Shown: positions 1 through 8,810 of the stretch, piece by piece
Numbering within the stretch: the stretch's first letter is position 1
How the letters are laid out: every line of letters starts with the position of its first letter
Source: Bacteroidota bacterium
GTDB taxonomy: Bacteria; Bacteroidota; Bacteroidia; Chitinophagales; Saprospiraceae
Length of the DNA: 64,000 bases
NCBI GenBank assembly: GCA_963169455.1
Contig: CAUJDW010000099.1
Span: 1-64,000, forward strand
Reading direction: 5' to 3'
Made by a program: the position numbers and the translations under genes
Notes under the pieces: model-generated
What the model saw: the letters and a program-made list of their open reading frames with translations, nothing else
What the model was told of the DNA's origin: nothing
The model's database searches: none

Positions 1-220
1 TTTTTCCGATCAGGCCGTAACCTGGGCCGATTCGTTCATAAATATAGGACGGACCCTGAAGTTCGGGAAAAAGAATACAAGTATCGGCAGGTAGCAGGCT
101 GGCGTAAAGCGTACTGTCGCCGCACTGTTTGCCAGGAAGCGGACAGAAGGCTTCTTTGTCTTTAGTGCAGGAACTCAGCGTAATGATTGTTATCAGGAAG
201 AAGAATATGATATGTTTCAT
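1..220 (-). CDS. Lipoprotein, 3' part cut off by the window edge
   Basis: An open frame starts with ATG at 220 and runs off the left edge, giving 73 visible residues. It begins MKHIIFFFLITIITLSSC, a short hydrophobic signal followed by an LSSC lipobox, so the mature protein should be lipid-anchored at Cys18. After that come charged and cysteine-containing residues (CTKDKEAFC, QCGDSTLY) with no family I recognise. The start lies 4 bp downstream of the stop of the S8 peptidase on the same strand, so the two are probably cotranscribed and this lipoprotein may be a cell-surface partner or immunity-like companion of that protease. That role is inference; the lipobox is read directly. Confidence 0.75.
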   Translation of the reverse strand, partial: MKHIIFFFLITIITLSSCTKDKEAFCPLPGKQCGDSTLYASLLPADTCILFPELQGPSYIYERIGPGYGLIGK

Positions 221-224
221 GGCT

Positions 225-3200
225 TTATTGCTTGATCAGTTTGAAGGATACAGTTTCTTTTCCCGATTGTACGCGGCAGATATACATACCAGGGGGGATG
301 GGCCCTAACTGTAGGTTAAGAGCAGGGCTGCCGTCAAAATACCCCCTGAATAACCGCCCCAGGCTCTGGCCACTCATGGTGAGCAACTGGACATCCAGGT
401 AACCTGCCCCCATTCCATCAAGCGTAATTTCCCCTGACGCGGGGTTGGGAAACAGCCGCCAATTGGGCTTCTCCTGCTCTTCTACACCCACCGGGTTTTC
501 GGACCGCACCAGCAGGGATATGGCCAGGCGGGGGCTTTCGCAATGCGCCAGGCCGGCTGGCATTACCCCTTCCTGGCCCTGATCGTACACCCTGTAACTG
601 TACCCAGCCAAAGTAGCCTGAAAAAGGCATCCGTCAACTGACGGAGGCGCTACAAACTCCACCAGTTTATAGGGGCGCACGGCAAAATTCCCTGATTCCG
701 GCGGCATGGGCTGTTCCAGGGTGTCAGGAAAGCCCCACAAGGTAGTGGCGCTGTTCCTGATCCAGTACCCGGGCTTTTCTTCACTGTGGAGGATGGTTGC
801 GTTGGGGTCGTTGGTTAACGCGCAGATGTCCAGGTTGATGTTCCAGGTGTACTTGTAAACGTCAGTTGAAAATATATCGCCGGTATTGTATGCGTACCCT
901 GATTCAGATGTCAAATAAGGGGCCTGCATATGAATATAACAAGCGTAAGAATGGTCGCAGAAGAGTTCCGCTTCCGGCTCCGCCGAGAAGTGCAGGATGC
1001 GCGCTTCATTGATGAGTTCGAGCGCAGCCCCGGCGTTCAGGCGCCCCCAGCCGGTCTTCTGGTCGTAGTTGGCGGAGTCCAGGTCCGTGGCTGTATACTC
1101 CAGTACATGTTCAATATCTTCAACCGACAGGCGCACCTCCTCGCTGGCGGAAGCCAGCAGGGCGGCTACGCCGGTGGCGTGTGGGGCGGCGGCAGAGGTG
1201 CCAGTGTGCCCACCATAATCTTGGTCTATATTTGTGGTCGTTGTAATAAGCCCGCCGCTGCCGGGAGCAAGGAAGTCCATCGGCTCTCCATAGAGGGAAG
1301 CATATTCATCATCACCCGGCCCTGAATAACCTGGTGTGCCATTGAATGGATCTTTTAGTTCACCATCTATACCACTCGACCCTATACAAATAGTCATCGG
1401 ATCTTCCAGGCTACAAGGGTATTGGGCTTCCGTAAGGATTCCGCCAGGAGAGCCATTGCCTCTGGAACACAATGTCGTTACGCCTGCATGATAAACCAGG
1501 TTAAATGCTTCTTCCAATATTCCGGGAAGCGGCGGTACAACGCGTAGGCTATGATTCGCTAACTCAAAAAGAGGGCTGCCTCCATAAGTTAAAGAAAAAA
1601 TAAGGGCGTCAGCGTATTCATCCGCCATGAAGGGGTGTTCATTATCCTGAAATAGCCTAATCCCAAGAAGCGTCACCCCATATGAGTTCTCATCCCCACC
1701 TGCAATACCGGCTATTCCAATATCATTTCCCCGAATAGCGCCAATGATGCCAGCCCCTCTGGTGCCATGAGAGTCACTATCTATTGCTGTAGTCATGACA
1801 TTCTGGCTGCTCCCATTTACAAAATCCCACACTTCTTCCACTACCGCCCCATCGCCAAAATCCTCATGATCGTAGAAAATCCCGGTATCAAAAACCCCTA
1901 CCTTCACCTCCGTCTTGCCTGTGCTGACATCCCAGGCAGGTAGTATATTGATAGAGGCGGCGGCCGGAAAGTCTGGGTGGGGAGTATCCCACAAAGAATG
2001 TTGTTCATTGCACAGGGGGTCCTCGCAGGGCGCGTCGCCCATGCCAACGTAGTTGGGGTGTGCATACACGATGCGGCCGGCGCTGATGCTGTCCAGCGCG
2101 GCGCTGAGCTCCTGTTCATCCTTGCCCGTGCTGCAATCCTTCAGGATCATCGTCGTCCAGAAGGGCGGGACATATAAGGCGTTCCCGTCCAAATCGGTGA
2201 TGCACAGCTCTTCCGTATCCAGGCCGGGGAACACCTTGATGGCCCGGCAACTGCATATATCCGCCCCCGGGGGCAGCTCCATCAACTGCTCCATACTGTT
2301 CAGCAGGGCCGTATCGGCCACCACATCGCACAGAGAGCCGTAGTGCAGGCTCTTGTTGTCGACAAAATGGCTGTCCAGCACGGCCGGTGCGAAACGGATG
2401 ATGACTTCGCCCTTTACGTGGCTGGGCAGGCTGTCTTCCGATAGGATGATTTCCCTGTCCAATTCCAACTCTTCCAGGGCTTTGAGCACATATTTTCGGG
2501 ATTCCCCCTCCATCGCCAGGCCGGCAAAAACCAGCTTGCCACCCTCCCCCGCCAGGAGCCAATAGGCTTGTTTGCCGTTATCGGGAACCGCCCCGCTCCT
2601 TTTTTCCCACAGCTGCCCTTCTTCCTTGCTGAAACGGGTGAGCACCAGCTCTTTGCCTGCTGAAGATTTGGCCTCGCCGGCGGCGTACACGCCTCCGCCG
2701 GGGGCAGGCAGGATAGCGCGGGCAGCCGCCAGAGAGCCGGCCTGGTTATTCCTTCGCCGCTGTTCCATCGAAGGGGCGCCTGCGGCGGTGAACGACGCCA
2801 CGAGCATATCCTGGCCGCCCTGCCGTTTGGCGCTTCCGCCGCCCAGGTAAATGGCCGCCCCGCCCGGCCCCAGGGCCAGGCTGTAGGCAGCGTCATCGCC
2901 GTAGCCGCCGTCTATTTTTTTCTCCCAATCCAACTGGAAGCCCGGCTTGAGCTTCTTCAGGGATATGTCCAGCCCCGTGCTGTCCGATTGGACAGTGCCG
3001 CAGAAGTAATAATACCCCAGGCTGTCCTTCTGGTAATACAGCCCCTTTTCGTAGTCCAGCTTGGGAAAGCCATAGCGGTAGGCTGTGCCGGAACCGGAGC
3101 CGTTGATGGGCAGCCGCCACGACAGGGCGCTCCAATCGCCGGCGTTATCCTGGCTCCCGCCAATGACGTCAATGTTGTTCCCGTCGTAAAGGGATAGGCC

Positions 3201-3821
3201 AAGAGGGGCGTCATCCTTTTGGGCGTAGTCGTAGTACTTGGCCCATTGCAGGGCGCCGGCGGAGCTTACCCGGGCCGCCATGATATTCTGCCCCGCCGCC
3301 GGCGTGGAGCTCAGCCCGGCGATGAACACGCTCTGCGTATCCCTTTGCAGCAGGGCCAGGGCGTAATCGTCAAGCTGCCCGGGCCCGCCGAAAACTGTAT
3401 ACCAGCTTTGGTTGCCGGACGAGTCGAAGCGGGCGAGGAGGAAATCGTAGCCATTCGTGCCGTTGCCGGCCGCCGCCCCGGCGGCGTAAATGTTGCCCTG
3501 CCCGTCCAGCAGGAGGGCGGCGCCGAAGCTGTTCGACAGGCCCGGGGCGTCGAGGCTGGAGGACCAAAGCAGGCTGCCGTCCCCGCCATGGCAGCTCAGC
3601 CATAGCCGCGGCAGCCCTCCGGAAAGGCTGTGCCCGACGGTGTAGATGTTGCCGTTTTCGCCGACTGCACTGGCGCTCCAGCCGGCCCCGGAGGGCGAGG
3701 CGAACTGGGCGGCCCAGCTTTCATTGACCAGCACCTGAGCTTGCATGGGTAGGAGCATCAGGCTAAGGGCGATAGTGGCAAATACTGCACGGAAAAAGGA
3801 AGGGTAAGCAACGCAGTTCAT
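225..3821 (-). CDS. Secreted S8 (subtilisin-like) peptidase with T9SS sorting domain
   Basis: This 1198-residue protein starts with a Sec signal (about residues 1-29, ending MQAQ). Residues about 40-450 contain repeated beta-propeller-like motifs of the SBBP type (G-x-I-Y-x-x-G and similar). A subtilase domain follows, with Asp645 in VFDTG, His685 in DSHGT and Ser876 in GTSAAAP, the complete triad. The last ~80 residues (LFPNPASGEITL ... GMYICRV) match a type A type IX secretion sorting domain, so the enzyme is expected on the cell surface or outside. It heads a two-gene unit with the lipoprotein at 1-220. The upstream minus-strand sequence has only a near-consensus TAnnTTTG box. Substrate unknown. 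Confidence 0.93.
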   Translation of the reverse strand: MNCVAYPSFFRAVFATIALSLMLLPMQAQVLVNESWAAQFASPSGAGWSASAVGENGNIYTVGHSLSGGLPRLWLSCHGGDGSLLWSSSLDAPGLSNSFGAALLLDGQGNIYAAGAAAGNGTNGYDFLLARFDSSGNQSWYTVFGGPGQLDDYALALLQRDTQSVFIAGLSSTPAAGQNIMAARVSSAGALQWAKYYDYAQKDDAPLGLSLYDGNNIDVIGGSQDNAGDWSALSWRLPINGSGSGTAYRYGFPKLDYEKGLYYQKDSLGYYYFCGTVQSDSTGLDISLKKLKPGFQLDWEKKIDGGYGDDAAYSLALGPGGAAIYLGGGSAKRQGGQDMLVASFTAAGAPSMEQRRRNNQAGSLAAARAILPAPGGGVYAAGEAKSSAGKELVLTRFSKEEGQLWEKRSGAVPDNGKQAYWLLAGEGGKLVFAGLAMEGESRKYVLKALEELELDREIILSEDSLPSHVKGEVIIRFAPAVLDSHFVDNKSLHYGSLCDVVADTALLNSMEQLMELPPGADICSCRAIKVFPGLDTEELCITDLDGNALYVPPFWTTMILKDCSTGKDEQELSAALDSISAGRIVYAHPNYVGMGDAPCEDPLCNEQHSLWDTPHPDFPAAASINILPAWDVSTGKTEVKVGVFDTGIFYDHEDFGDGAVVEEVWDFVNGSSQNVMTTAIDSDSHGTRGAGIIGAIRGNDIGIAGIAGGDENSYGVTLLGIRLFQDNEHPFMADEYADALIFSLTYGGSPLFELANHSLRVVPPLPGILEEAFNLVYHAGVTTLCSRGNGSPGGILTEAQYPCSLEDPMTICIGSSGIDGELKDPFNGTPGYSGPGDDEYASLYGEPMDFLAPGSGGLITTTTNIDQDYGGHTGTSAAAPHATGVAALLASASEEVRLSVEDIEHVLEYTATDLDSANYDQKTGWGRLNAGAALELINEARILHFSAEPEAELFCDHSYACYIHMQAPYLTSESGYAYNTGDIFSTDVYKYTWNINLDICALTNDPNATILHSEEKPGYWIRNSATTLWGFPDTLEQPMPPESGNFAVRPYKLVEFVAPPSVDGCLFQATLAGYSYRVYDQGQEGVMPAGLAHCESPRLAISLLVRSENPVGVEEQEKPNWRLFPNPASGEITLDGMGAGYLDVQLLTMSGQSLGRLFRGYFDGSPALNLQLGPIPPGMYICRVQSGKETVSFKLIKQ

Positions 3822-3982
3822 TTTGAAATAGTTGTATAATATAAAAGGAACTTATGCAAATTAAAGTCAATACAGGACTTTTGCAATTCCTTTTTTATCA
3901 AGTGCTAGGGCTGTTCAAAGTACAATGTCGGCATCTAAAACTCATTTAGGGATAGGGAAAACCCTCCCCTACCCCGATTCCA

Positions 3983-4501
3983 TCAAAAGACGTCCACTTC
4001 TCCCACATAGGTTTTCCCCAAAAAAGTAGATTTACTGGAGAGGTTCTTGCAGGCGTATACCAGCATGCGTTGAAGAATACCGGCTTCATCAAGGGGTTCT
4101 TCGTCTTCCGCTGTGGAATACCCGACCGCCTCTTCCAGGAAAACCCTCAGTTTTTCCTCGGATTTCTCCGGTAAACCGAGGTATTCCAGGAAATCCGCTT
4201 GTTCACCGATTTCTTCCCTAGCAACTTCCCTTTCTTCCAATAGCTCCAGGACGTTTTCCCGGAATGCTTCAAAAGATTCGCGGAAAACGCCCTGAATTTC
4301 TTCGGCTAGGGTGCCAGTTTCCCAGGATTCTCCATCTATTGCCAACCTGTGGCAGGCATCGAGGATGTGCATTTCGCAAAACTCGCTGACGGATTGCCCG
4401 TTGCGCTCGGCAAATTCGGCGATTTTCACTTTGGAGGCCGGGCTGGCCTTAAAGGATATCGCTACTTTCGGAGCGTTCTCTGTTTGTTGTTCAAAATTCA
4501 T
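3983..4501 (-). CDS. Hypothetical protein of the integrated element (172 aa)
   Basis: This is an acidic, largely helical protein. Residues ~10-50 (KVAISFKASPASKVKIAEFAE..GQSVSEFCE) read like a ribbon-helix-helix or MobC-like small DNA-binding fold: a beta-strand with alternating residues, then two helices. The remainder is rich in Glu (ELLEEREVAREEIGEQADFLE) and probably helical or coiled. It is the leftmost gene of the element, 57 bp downstream of the small basic ORF on the same strand. A role as antitoxin-like or partition/mobilisation accessory protein would fit, but nothing in the sequence proves it. Start chosen at the only ATG before the basic N-terminus. Confidence 0.7.
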   Translation of the reverse strand: MNFEQQTENAPKVAISFKASPASKVKIAEFAERNGQSVSEFCEMHILDACHRLAIDGESWETGTLAEEIQGVFRESFEAFRENVLELLEEREVAREEIGEQADFLEYLGLPEKSEEKLRVFLEEAVGYSTAEDEEPLDEAGILQRMLVYACKNLSSKSTFLGKTYVGEVDVF

Positions 4502-4558
4502 AGTTCTGTAGTTTTATTGTTGTTTAAAAATTCGCTGAATACCGGAGGCTCGCTCCTC

Positions 4559-4732
4559 TTATTGGCTTGTGGCTTTCTGCTTCTTCTGGGCCTGCCGCAA
4601 TAATTCAGAGTAGTGTTTGACCCAGGCCCGGTTATTTTCTATGGCTTTCAGGGTGCGTTTCGGGGTTCTACGGCCAGCGCGGTCGTTTGCGAGCTTCTTC
4701 TGCCAATGTGAGGCGTAACGCTTCTTGTACAT
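4559..4732 (-). CDS. Small basic protein (57 aa)
   Basis: From ATG at 4732 the frame reads MYKKRYASHWQKKLAND and then AGRRTPKRTLKAIENN, ending KKQKATSQ at 4559. It is strongly basic and has natural protein composition. The same frame stays open upstream for roughly 40 more codons to a TGA inside the end of the preceding gene, with no ATG, so the true start could be an alternative codon. It lies between the membrane/coiled-coil gene and the 172-aa gene on the same strand. It could be a nucleic-acid-binding peptide of the element; no family is recognised. Confidence 0.5.
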   Translation of the reverse strand: MYKKRYASHWQKKLANDRAGRRTPKRTLKAIENNRAWVKHYSELLRQAQKKQKATSQ

Positions 4733-4795
4733 CCGTAAACGAAGGTTTACCCGCCAAAGGGCCAGCTTGTCATCCTGTGTGGCGCCCTTTAGTTC

Positions 4796-4817
4796 GTGTG
4801 CACTAAAGGGTGCACAC
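4796..4817. promoter_or_regulatory. Perfect inverted repeat in element intergenic gap
   Basis: GTGTGCAC-TAAAGG-GTGCACAC is an 8-bp perfect inverted repeat with a 6-bp spacer, just past the stop of the membrane/coiled-coil gene. The half-site plus spacer contains GCACTAAA, the octamer repeated three times near the integrase (11300-11339). It could be an operator or a short hairpin; it has no T-tract, so a terminator is unlikely. Confidence 0.4.
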
Positions 4818-4833
4818 TTACCGGCGCTGGCCG

Positions 4834-6108
4834 TTATACCTTTCCCGCCTTTCCGTTGAGTGGCGTTTCAAGTAATTCTTCCAATAATTCGTCGTATTCG
4901 TTGGAGCAGGGGGGGGCTTCCTCGTCCTCTGGCGGTGGGGGCTCTTCCTGGCCTTTTTCGGGGATTTGCATGAAAGCGCCTTCTCCGGTGGGCAATGCCT
5001 CAAGAGGAGGGAGGTGTCTAAGCTGCCTCCGTATCCAATTCTGTGGATACCGGGTCAGGAAGGTTAGAATCAAAATGAAGAAATCCCTTAAGACGGAAGA
5101 GGTAAACCACTCCGCCCGCACATAAACCAGGGGCTTGATGCCGGCCGTCTGCAAAGAAATACACACCCAGGTGCGTGCGGCCACAAAGCCAAAAACGGAG
5201 TACTGCGCATATTGCTTAAGAAAACTCGCCAGCCAGTCATTCCTTGCCGTTGTTACAGAGTCTACTTTTGAATTGCTAATCCGCAGTTGTGCCTTTTCTT
5301 TCCCGATGTCCGACCTTACATCGGCGATTTGCTGATCGCGGTTTACTTTGGTTTCTGATAGTTTTCGCTGGTATTCCTTTTCCAGGCCATCCAGAGCCCT
5401 TGCTTTTTCAACCTCCAATTCGCGTATTTTCCCCTGCAAACGGTTTATCCGGGTGGTATACTTCCGCCCTGTAGTTTGCTCTTTATCCCGGTAAACCTGG
5501 ATTTCTGAAGTAACCTGAGCTACCTGGCTTGTATACAGTTGGTTTACCGTTTCTTTTCTGCTTTCATGGGCAGCCATGGCCGACTGGAAATCCTTTTCAT
5601 AGCTTTCCTGAATGAGGTTTACCTGTGCCTGTTCTTCCTCATTGAGGGGCTTGATGGGGGCAAGGTGAGGCTTTGGAGCATTTACCCTCAGTTCGTTCTC
5701 CGCATTGGTTTTGCTGACCGTAGCGCTGACGCCAACCAGAAAAACCAGGACAAGGAACGCAATAGAAAACTTGATCCAATTGGAGGCCGCTACCTTGCCC
5801 AGCTTGCCGGCCCACTGTAGATATTCACCATAGAAGGAATTGACCACATAGGTGACCAGGGCAAAGACGCAGATTTCCAGCGTGAGCGCCAGTAGAAAAG
5901 CTATTACACTGCCGATCTTACCCGCGTAAACCGGAAAGTGGCTTTCCAGTACATCGGCAAGGAAGCTGGAAAAGCCAAAGTATTCTGTCCAGCCCGACCA
6001 AAGCTGGCAGAGGATGCCGAAGATGGAAAAACCGATTAGCAGGATGCTGTCGTGGTTGAAGACTGACGACTGTTCCAAGGTATCGGGTTTTGTTTTGGCA
6101 AATAGCAT
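4834..6108 (-). CDS. Membrane protein with long central coiled coil (424 aa)
   Basis: The N-terminal ~135 residues carry three hydrophobic segments (around ILLIGFSIFGILC, IGSVIAFLLALTLEICVFAL and FSIAFLVLVFLVGV). Residues ~165-285 form a heptad-rich coiled coil full of Lys, Glu, Gln and Arg. A second hydrophobic stretch follows (YAQYSVFGFVAA and LRDFFILILTFL), then an acidic Pro/Glu tail ending near residue 424. The arrangement resembles DUF4407-type membrane proteins, but I cannot confirm that family. No Walker motif is present, so it is not a Zot/FtsK-type ATPase. It sits 78 bp downstream of ssb in the element operon, and a role in anchoring replication or partition at the membrane is speculative. 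Confidence 0.8.
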   Translation of the reverse strand: MLFAKTKPDTLEQSSVFNHDSILLIGFSIFGILCQLWSGWTEYFGFSSFLADVLESHFPVYAGKIGSVIAFLLALTLEICVFALVTYVVNSFYGEYLQWAGKLGKVAASNWIKFSIAFLVLVFLVGVSATVSKTNAENELRVNAPKPHLAPIKPLNEEEQAQVNLIQESYEKDFQSAMAAHESRKETVNQLYTSQVAQVTSEIQVYRDKEQTTGRKYTTRINRLQGKIRELEVEKARALDGLEKEYQRKLSETKVNRDQQIADVRSDIGKEKAQLRISNSKVDSVTTARNDWLASFLKQYAQYSVFGFVAARTWVCISLQTAGIKPLVYVRAEWFTSSVLRDFFILILTFLTRYPQNWIRRQLRHLPPLEALPTGEGAFMQIPEKGQEEPPPPEDEEAPPCSNEYDELLEELLETPLNGKAGKV

Positions 6109-6186
6109 GATTCAGAGCTTTGCGGTTTTTTAAATAGCCCGGCCAGCTCGCCCTTTAAGGGTAAGCCGGCCAGGTGAAAATGATGA

Positions 6187-6597
6187 TCAGTCCTCCCAAG
6201 GCACTTTTTCCTCCTTAGGTTGAAGGGTAGGGGAGGCGGAAGCTTCAGCTGTATCGGGTTCTTCCTGATCACTGGAAGTTTTGCCGCCTAGCAGTTGGAG
6301 GTTTGTGATGGTCAGACCGAAGTCAGGGACAAACTGGCCGGATTTGTTCTGGTAAACTTTAACATCAGGGAGTCCTTCCAGGTAAACCAACTGGCCTTTG
6401 CGGAGGTACTGAACCAGGTTGGTATCCGAGTTCCTCCACAGGGTACAGTTAACCCAGATGGTTTTCTCGTGTTGCACCCCTTGAGAATCCTTGTACTTCT
6501 CATTGTGCGCAACGGAAAAGCTGATAGCCTGCTTTCCGTTCCATTCTCTGATGATGGCGTCGGCGCCGAGGTTTCCGATTACAATCGATTTAAGCAT
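6187..6597 (-). CDS. ssb: Single-stranded DNA-binding protein
   Basis: This 136-residue OB-fold protein begins MLKSIVIGNLGADA at the ATG at 6597; the longer frame to 6654 adds residues without SSB homology, so I chose the inner start. Hallmarks are the N-terminal strand with IGNLG, FSVAHNEKYKD, the WVNCTLW motif and LRKGQLVYLEG. The acidic tail ends VPWED, a variant of the DDDIPF-type tip that recruits partner proteins. It lies 29 bp downstream of the rolling-circle Rep gene, in keeping with protection of the single strand displaced during rolling-circle replication of the element. It is probably the element's own SSB rather than the host's. Confidence 0.93.
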   Translation of the reverse strand: MLKSIVIGNLGADAIIREWNGKQAISFSVAHNEKYKDSQGVQHEKTIWVNCTLWRNSDTNLVQYLRKGQLVYLEGLPDVKVYQNKSGQFVPDFGLTITNLQLLGGKTSSDQEEPDTAEASASPTLQPKEEKVPWED

Positions 6598-6626
6598 GGT
6601 TGAAAATTTTATGGTTATGAAATTTG

Positions 6627-8069
6627 TTACGCGGATGGCTTGAGCATGCCCCACAACTGCATTTCAAGCAGGGCATCGAGGGTGGTGAAGGCAGCGTGTA
6701 GATAACGCCTCCGTACATTTGGCGAAATTTTGATTTGGTAGTCGTCTTCCGGGTCGACGTAAACCTTATCGAGGTTGACTAGGTAGTAGATGTACTCCTC
6801 CCGGAGAGCGGGCTCGCCAGTTTCGGGGTTGGTTATTTCTGCCTCGCCGGTTTCTTCCAGGATCTCCTTCGCCTCTTTGGCGAAGTCTTCTGGTTTTGAA
6901 TTGATGTTCAGTAGTTTTGAATCCGGGTGGGCATTCTTGGTGCCGGAATGGAAGGCGCCGAATTTTCGATATAGCGGTTTACCCTTGATGGTGGGGAGTA
7001 TTTCGCAGATGAGGCCAAAATTAAGGCCGCCATCGTCACGCAAGGCCAGGGGTTGGAAATGGTATTTTATGCACTCCATGATGCCCGAAAGGAAAATATC
7101 GGCGCCATCGGAAGGCTTCACGTAGCGCTTGTAAAAGCCTGAGCGTTCGCAGAAATGAAACCCTCGTTTAGGCTCCTTGCTACGGATATAAAGGCTCTCC
7201 AGTCCGATGAAAGTGGAGCCGGATGGGTCTAACTGTCCAATATCAGAGGGTGTAAGTAATTTGTTGCTTCGCAGCAACGCAGCCTTTTCTTCCGGGCTAA
7301 ACATTCGCCGGTTGCTATTTCCTGCTGTTTGGCGGTTCCATGATTTCAGTATAAAGCGGTGGAGGCGATTCCGGTTCTGTGGCCCCTTATGGACGAGCAA
7401 TAAGGAGTGAATATGAATGTGAAGCCCATTTTCGTTTTTGGTCACTTCAACACCGAATTCGCCAGCGTAAACCAGGTCCTTCCAGGCCTGCTTTTTCCTC
7501 ATGAAGTTGAATTCCCGCATCAATTCATCAGCATACCACCTTTTCCCTCGAAAACCGCCGGATTCGTTATGGGGAACGGTTAGCGTGAGGTGGAAAAAGT
7601 CGAAACAGTGGAGGAGGTCTGGGTTTTTATCGAAGAAAAGGCGGTATTTCCGTCTCAAGTCCTTGGCTCGCTTTGCGTTACACACCGCGCATAGCTTATT
7701 CTTGCAGGTGTGTGCGCCGATAAACTCTTTGGCGCCGTTGGCCAAATGTTCCCGAAAAAGGGCGTGGCGGCAGCATGAGTTAATGGCGTATCGGAAATCC
7801 ATGAGGTATGCCAGGCTGTCATCGTCAACATCATTTGCTTCCAGGTACTCATGCAATTCCTTATAATTCAGCCGGTTTTGTTTCACAGCACGAGTCATCC
7901 AGAAGCAGCGCTGCCGGTTGTGGCGGGTTCTATCCTTCCTGCTGTCATTTGTTCCTGGGCTTTCATCACTGGAGGGGCTACCTGTGTCCGGGATACCACC
8001 AACTATCGGCTCTCCGGCCATTATTCTGACCGTTTCTTCACTATCAAGGAAGGGGACATTACTATACAT
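6627..8069 (-). CDS. HUH-family rolling-circle replication initiator (Rep_1-like)
   Basis: The 480-residue protein has the signatures of plasmid Rep_1 (pUB110/pC194-type) initiators. A Cys cluster (Cys122, Cys127, Cys130 in HTCKNKLCAVC) is followed by a basic helix and the motif-1 strand FFHLTLTVPH. The metal-binding HUH motif GLHIHIH has His217, His219 and His221, and the motif-3 Tyr336 lies in IMECIKYHF. Such enzymes nick one strand at a double-strand origin, form a 5'-phosphotyrosine link and start unidirectional replication. Residues 1-60 are disordered and charged. The gene overlaps the upstream 153-aa gene by 8 bp and precedes ssb. An origin candidate is the inverted-repeat region at 8561-8690. 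Family assignment is strong; whether the element still replicates is unknown. Confidence 0.9.
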   Translation of the reverse strand: MYSNVPFLDSEETVRIMAGEPIVGGIPDTGSPSSDESPGTNDSRKDRTRHNRQRCFWMTRAVKQNRLNYKELHEYLEANDVDDDSLAYLMDFRYAINSCCRHALFREHLANGAKEFIGAHTCKNKLCAVCNAKRAKDLRRKYRLFFDKNPDLLHCFDFFHLTLTVPHNESGGFRGKRWYADELMREFNFMRKKQAWKDLVYAGEFGVEVTKNENGLHIHIHSLLLVHKGPQNRNRLHRFILKSWNRQTAGNSNRRMFSPEEKAALLRSNKLLTPSDIGQLDPSGSTFIGLESLYIRSKEPKRGFHFCERSGFYKRYVKPSDGADIFLSGIMECIKYHFQPLALRDDGGLNFGLICEILPTIKGKPLYRKFGAFHSGTKNAHPDSKLLNINSKPEDFAKEAKEILEETGEAEITNPETGEPALREEYIYYLVNLDKVYVDPEDDYQIKISPNVRRRYLHAAFTTLDALLEMQLWGMLKPSA

Positions 8070-8523
8070 AAGTGTTTCTTTTATCGTCGATTAATGAATC
8101 CAACTCGTCGAGCCTGAATTCGACGAGCTGTTGAATGAATTGTGCTTTGTCGCGCTGGGAGGGGTACAAGCGGCTCTGGGGGCGAGGAAGTAAAAATTCA
8201 AGGCTGGTTAAGTGGGGTTTGATTCGAAACTGAAAAGTTGCCAACCGCGTCCGGCTGTTTATCTTCTCTATACAGTCCTCCAACGACTCCAATTTTTGTT
8301 TGATCTCATCGGGCAAATAGTAAGGCCTGGATTTGCGCGTGATAGTGATAAACTTGCGGATAGCCACTCTGGCGGATACCACCAACTGCCGCTCGAGGCC
8401 GTGTTTCAGCTTCTCGAAATCTTCCGCAGAAATCAGAATAGGGTGGGGCAGCCCATCATGGTGAACAGAAATTTCTAATTCACCGAAGAGGTCGTGCCCC
8501 ACCGCGAGGGTCAACGTTTTCAT
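8062..8523 (-). CDS. Hypothetical protein upstream of Rep (153 aa)
   Basis: Start taken at ATG 8523 (MKTLTLAVGHDLFGELEISV); the frame continues upstream to 8646, but that part has basic, Cys- and Pro-rich translation typical of non-coding sequence and overlaps the inverted-repeat region. The protein has a strand-rich N-terminus, a middle with VARVAIRKFITITRK-like basic residues and a helical C-terminus (FIQQLVEFRLDELDSLIDD). It overlaps the rep start by 8 bp, implying translational coupling, so it may regulate or assist Rep. No family recognised. Confidence 0.7.
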   Translation of the reverse strand: MKTLTLAVGHDLFGELEISVHHDGLPHPILISAEDFEKLKHGLERQLVVSARVAIRKFITITRKSRPYYLPDEIKQKLESLEDCIEKINSRTRLATFQFRIKPHLTSLEFLLPRPQSRLYPSQRDKAQFIQQLVEFRLDELDSLIDDKRNTYV

Positions 8524-8560
8524 AGCGTTAGAATTTCTAGGGGAGTTTTTTCTTGGACAT

Positions 8561-8690
8561 CTGCAAAGCACAGTCGGAATAGGTGGGCGGAGCAGTTGTA
8601 CTCCGCCCAAACGCTTTGCAGCGCGTCCCCCCGTTCGTTCGCTCAACTCCCCAGAAGAGCCGCACGGGGAAATCGTAAACCAGGGTTTAC
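8561..8690. other. Nested inverted repeats upstream of rep: candidate replication origin or operator
   Basis: The outer arms CTGCAAAGC (8561-8569) and GCTTTGCAG (8613-8621) enclose the inner arms TGGGCGGAG (8584-8592) and CTCCGCCCA (8601-8609), which would make a two-tier hairpin or cruciform. About 55 bp to the right is a 16-bp palindrome, GTAAACC-AG-GGTTTAC (8675-8690), overlapped by AACCAGG/CCTGGTT arms. The region is otherwise gene-free (8524-8810) and lies in front of the Rep operon, where a double-strand origin or Rep/HTH operator would be expected. No known nick sequence is recognisable, so origin function is inference. Confidence 0.45.
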
Positions 8691-8810
8691 CTGGTTGGTT
8701 ATCAGTAAATTAAAATGCAGGGAAGCTTGAAAAAGGCGGGAAAAAGTGGTATGTTTGTCTTGCTAAAAATTACTTTTTCGGCCCTGAGCTTTCCTTAAGC
8801 TTGGGGTTTT

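Noticed and set aside
6036-6272. 78-codon minus-strand frame between ssb and the membrane-protein gene
   Set aside because: It overlaps both neighbours, has no ribosome-binding site and only ~25 residues lie in free sequence.
4834-6597. Inovirus-like prophage interpretation
   Set aside because: Rep and SSB fit, but there is no Zot-type ATPase and no small coat-like proteins, and the membrane protein lacks a Walker motif.
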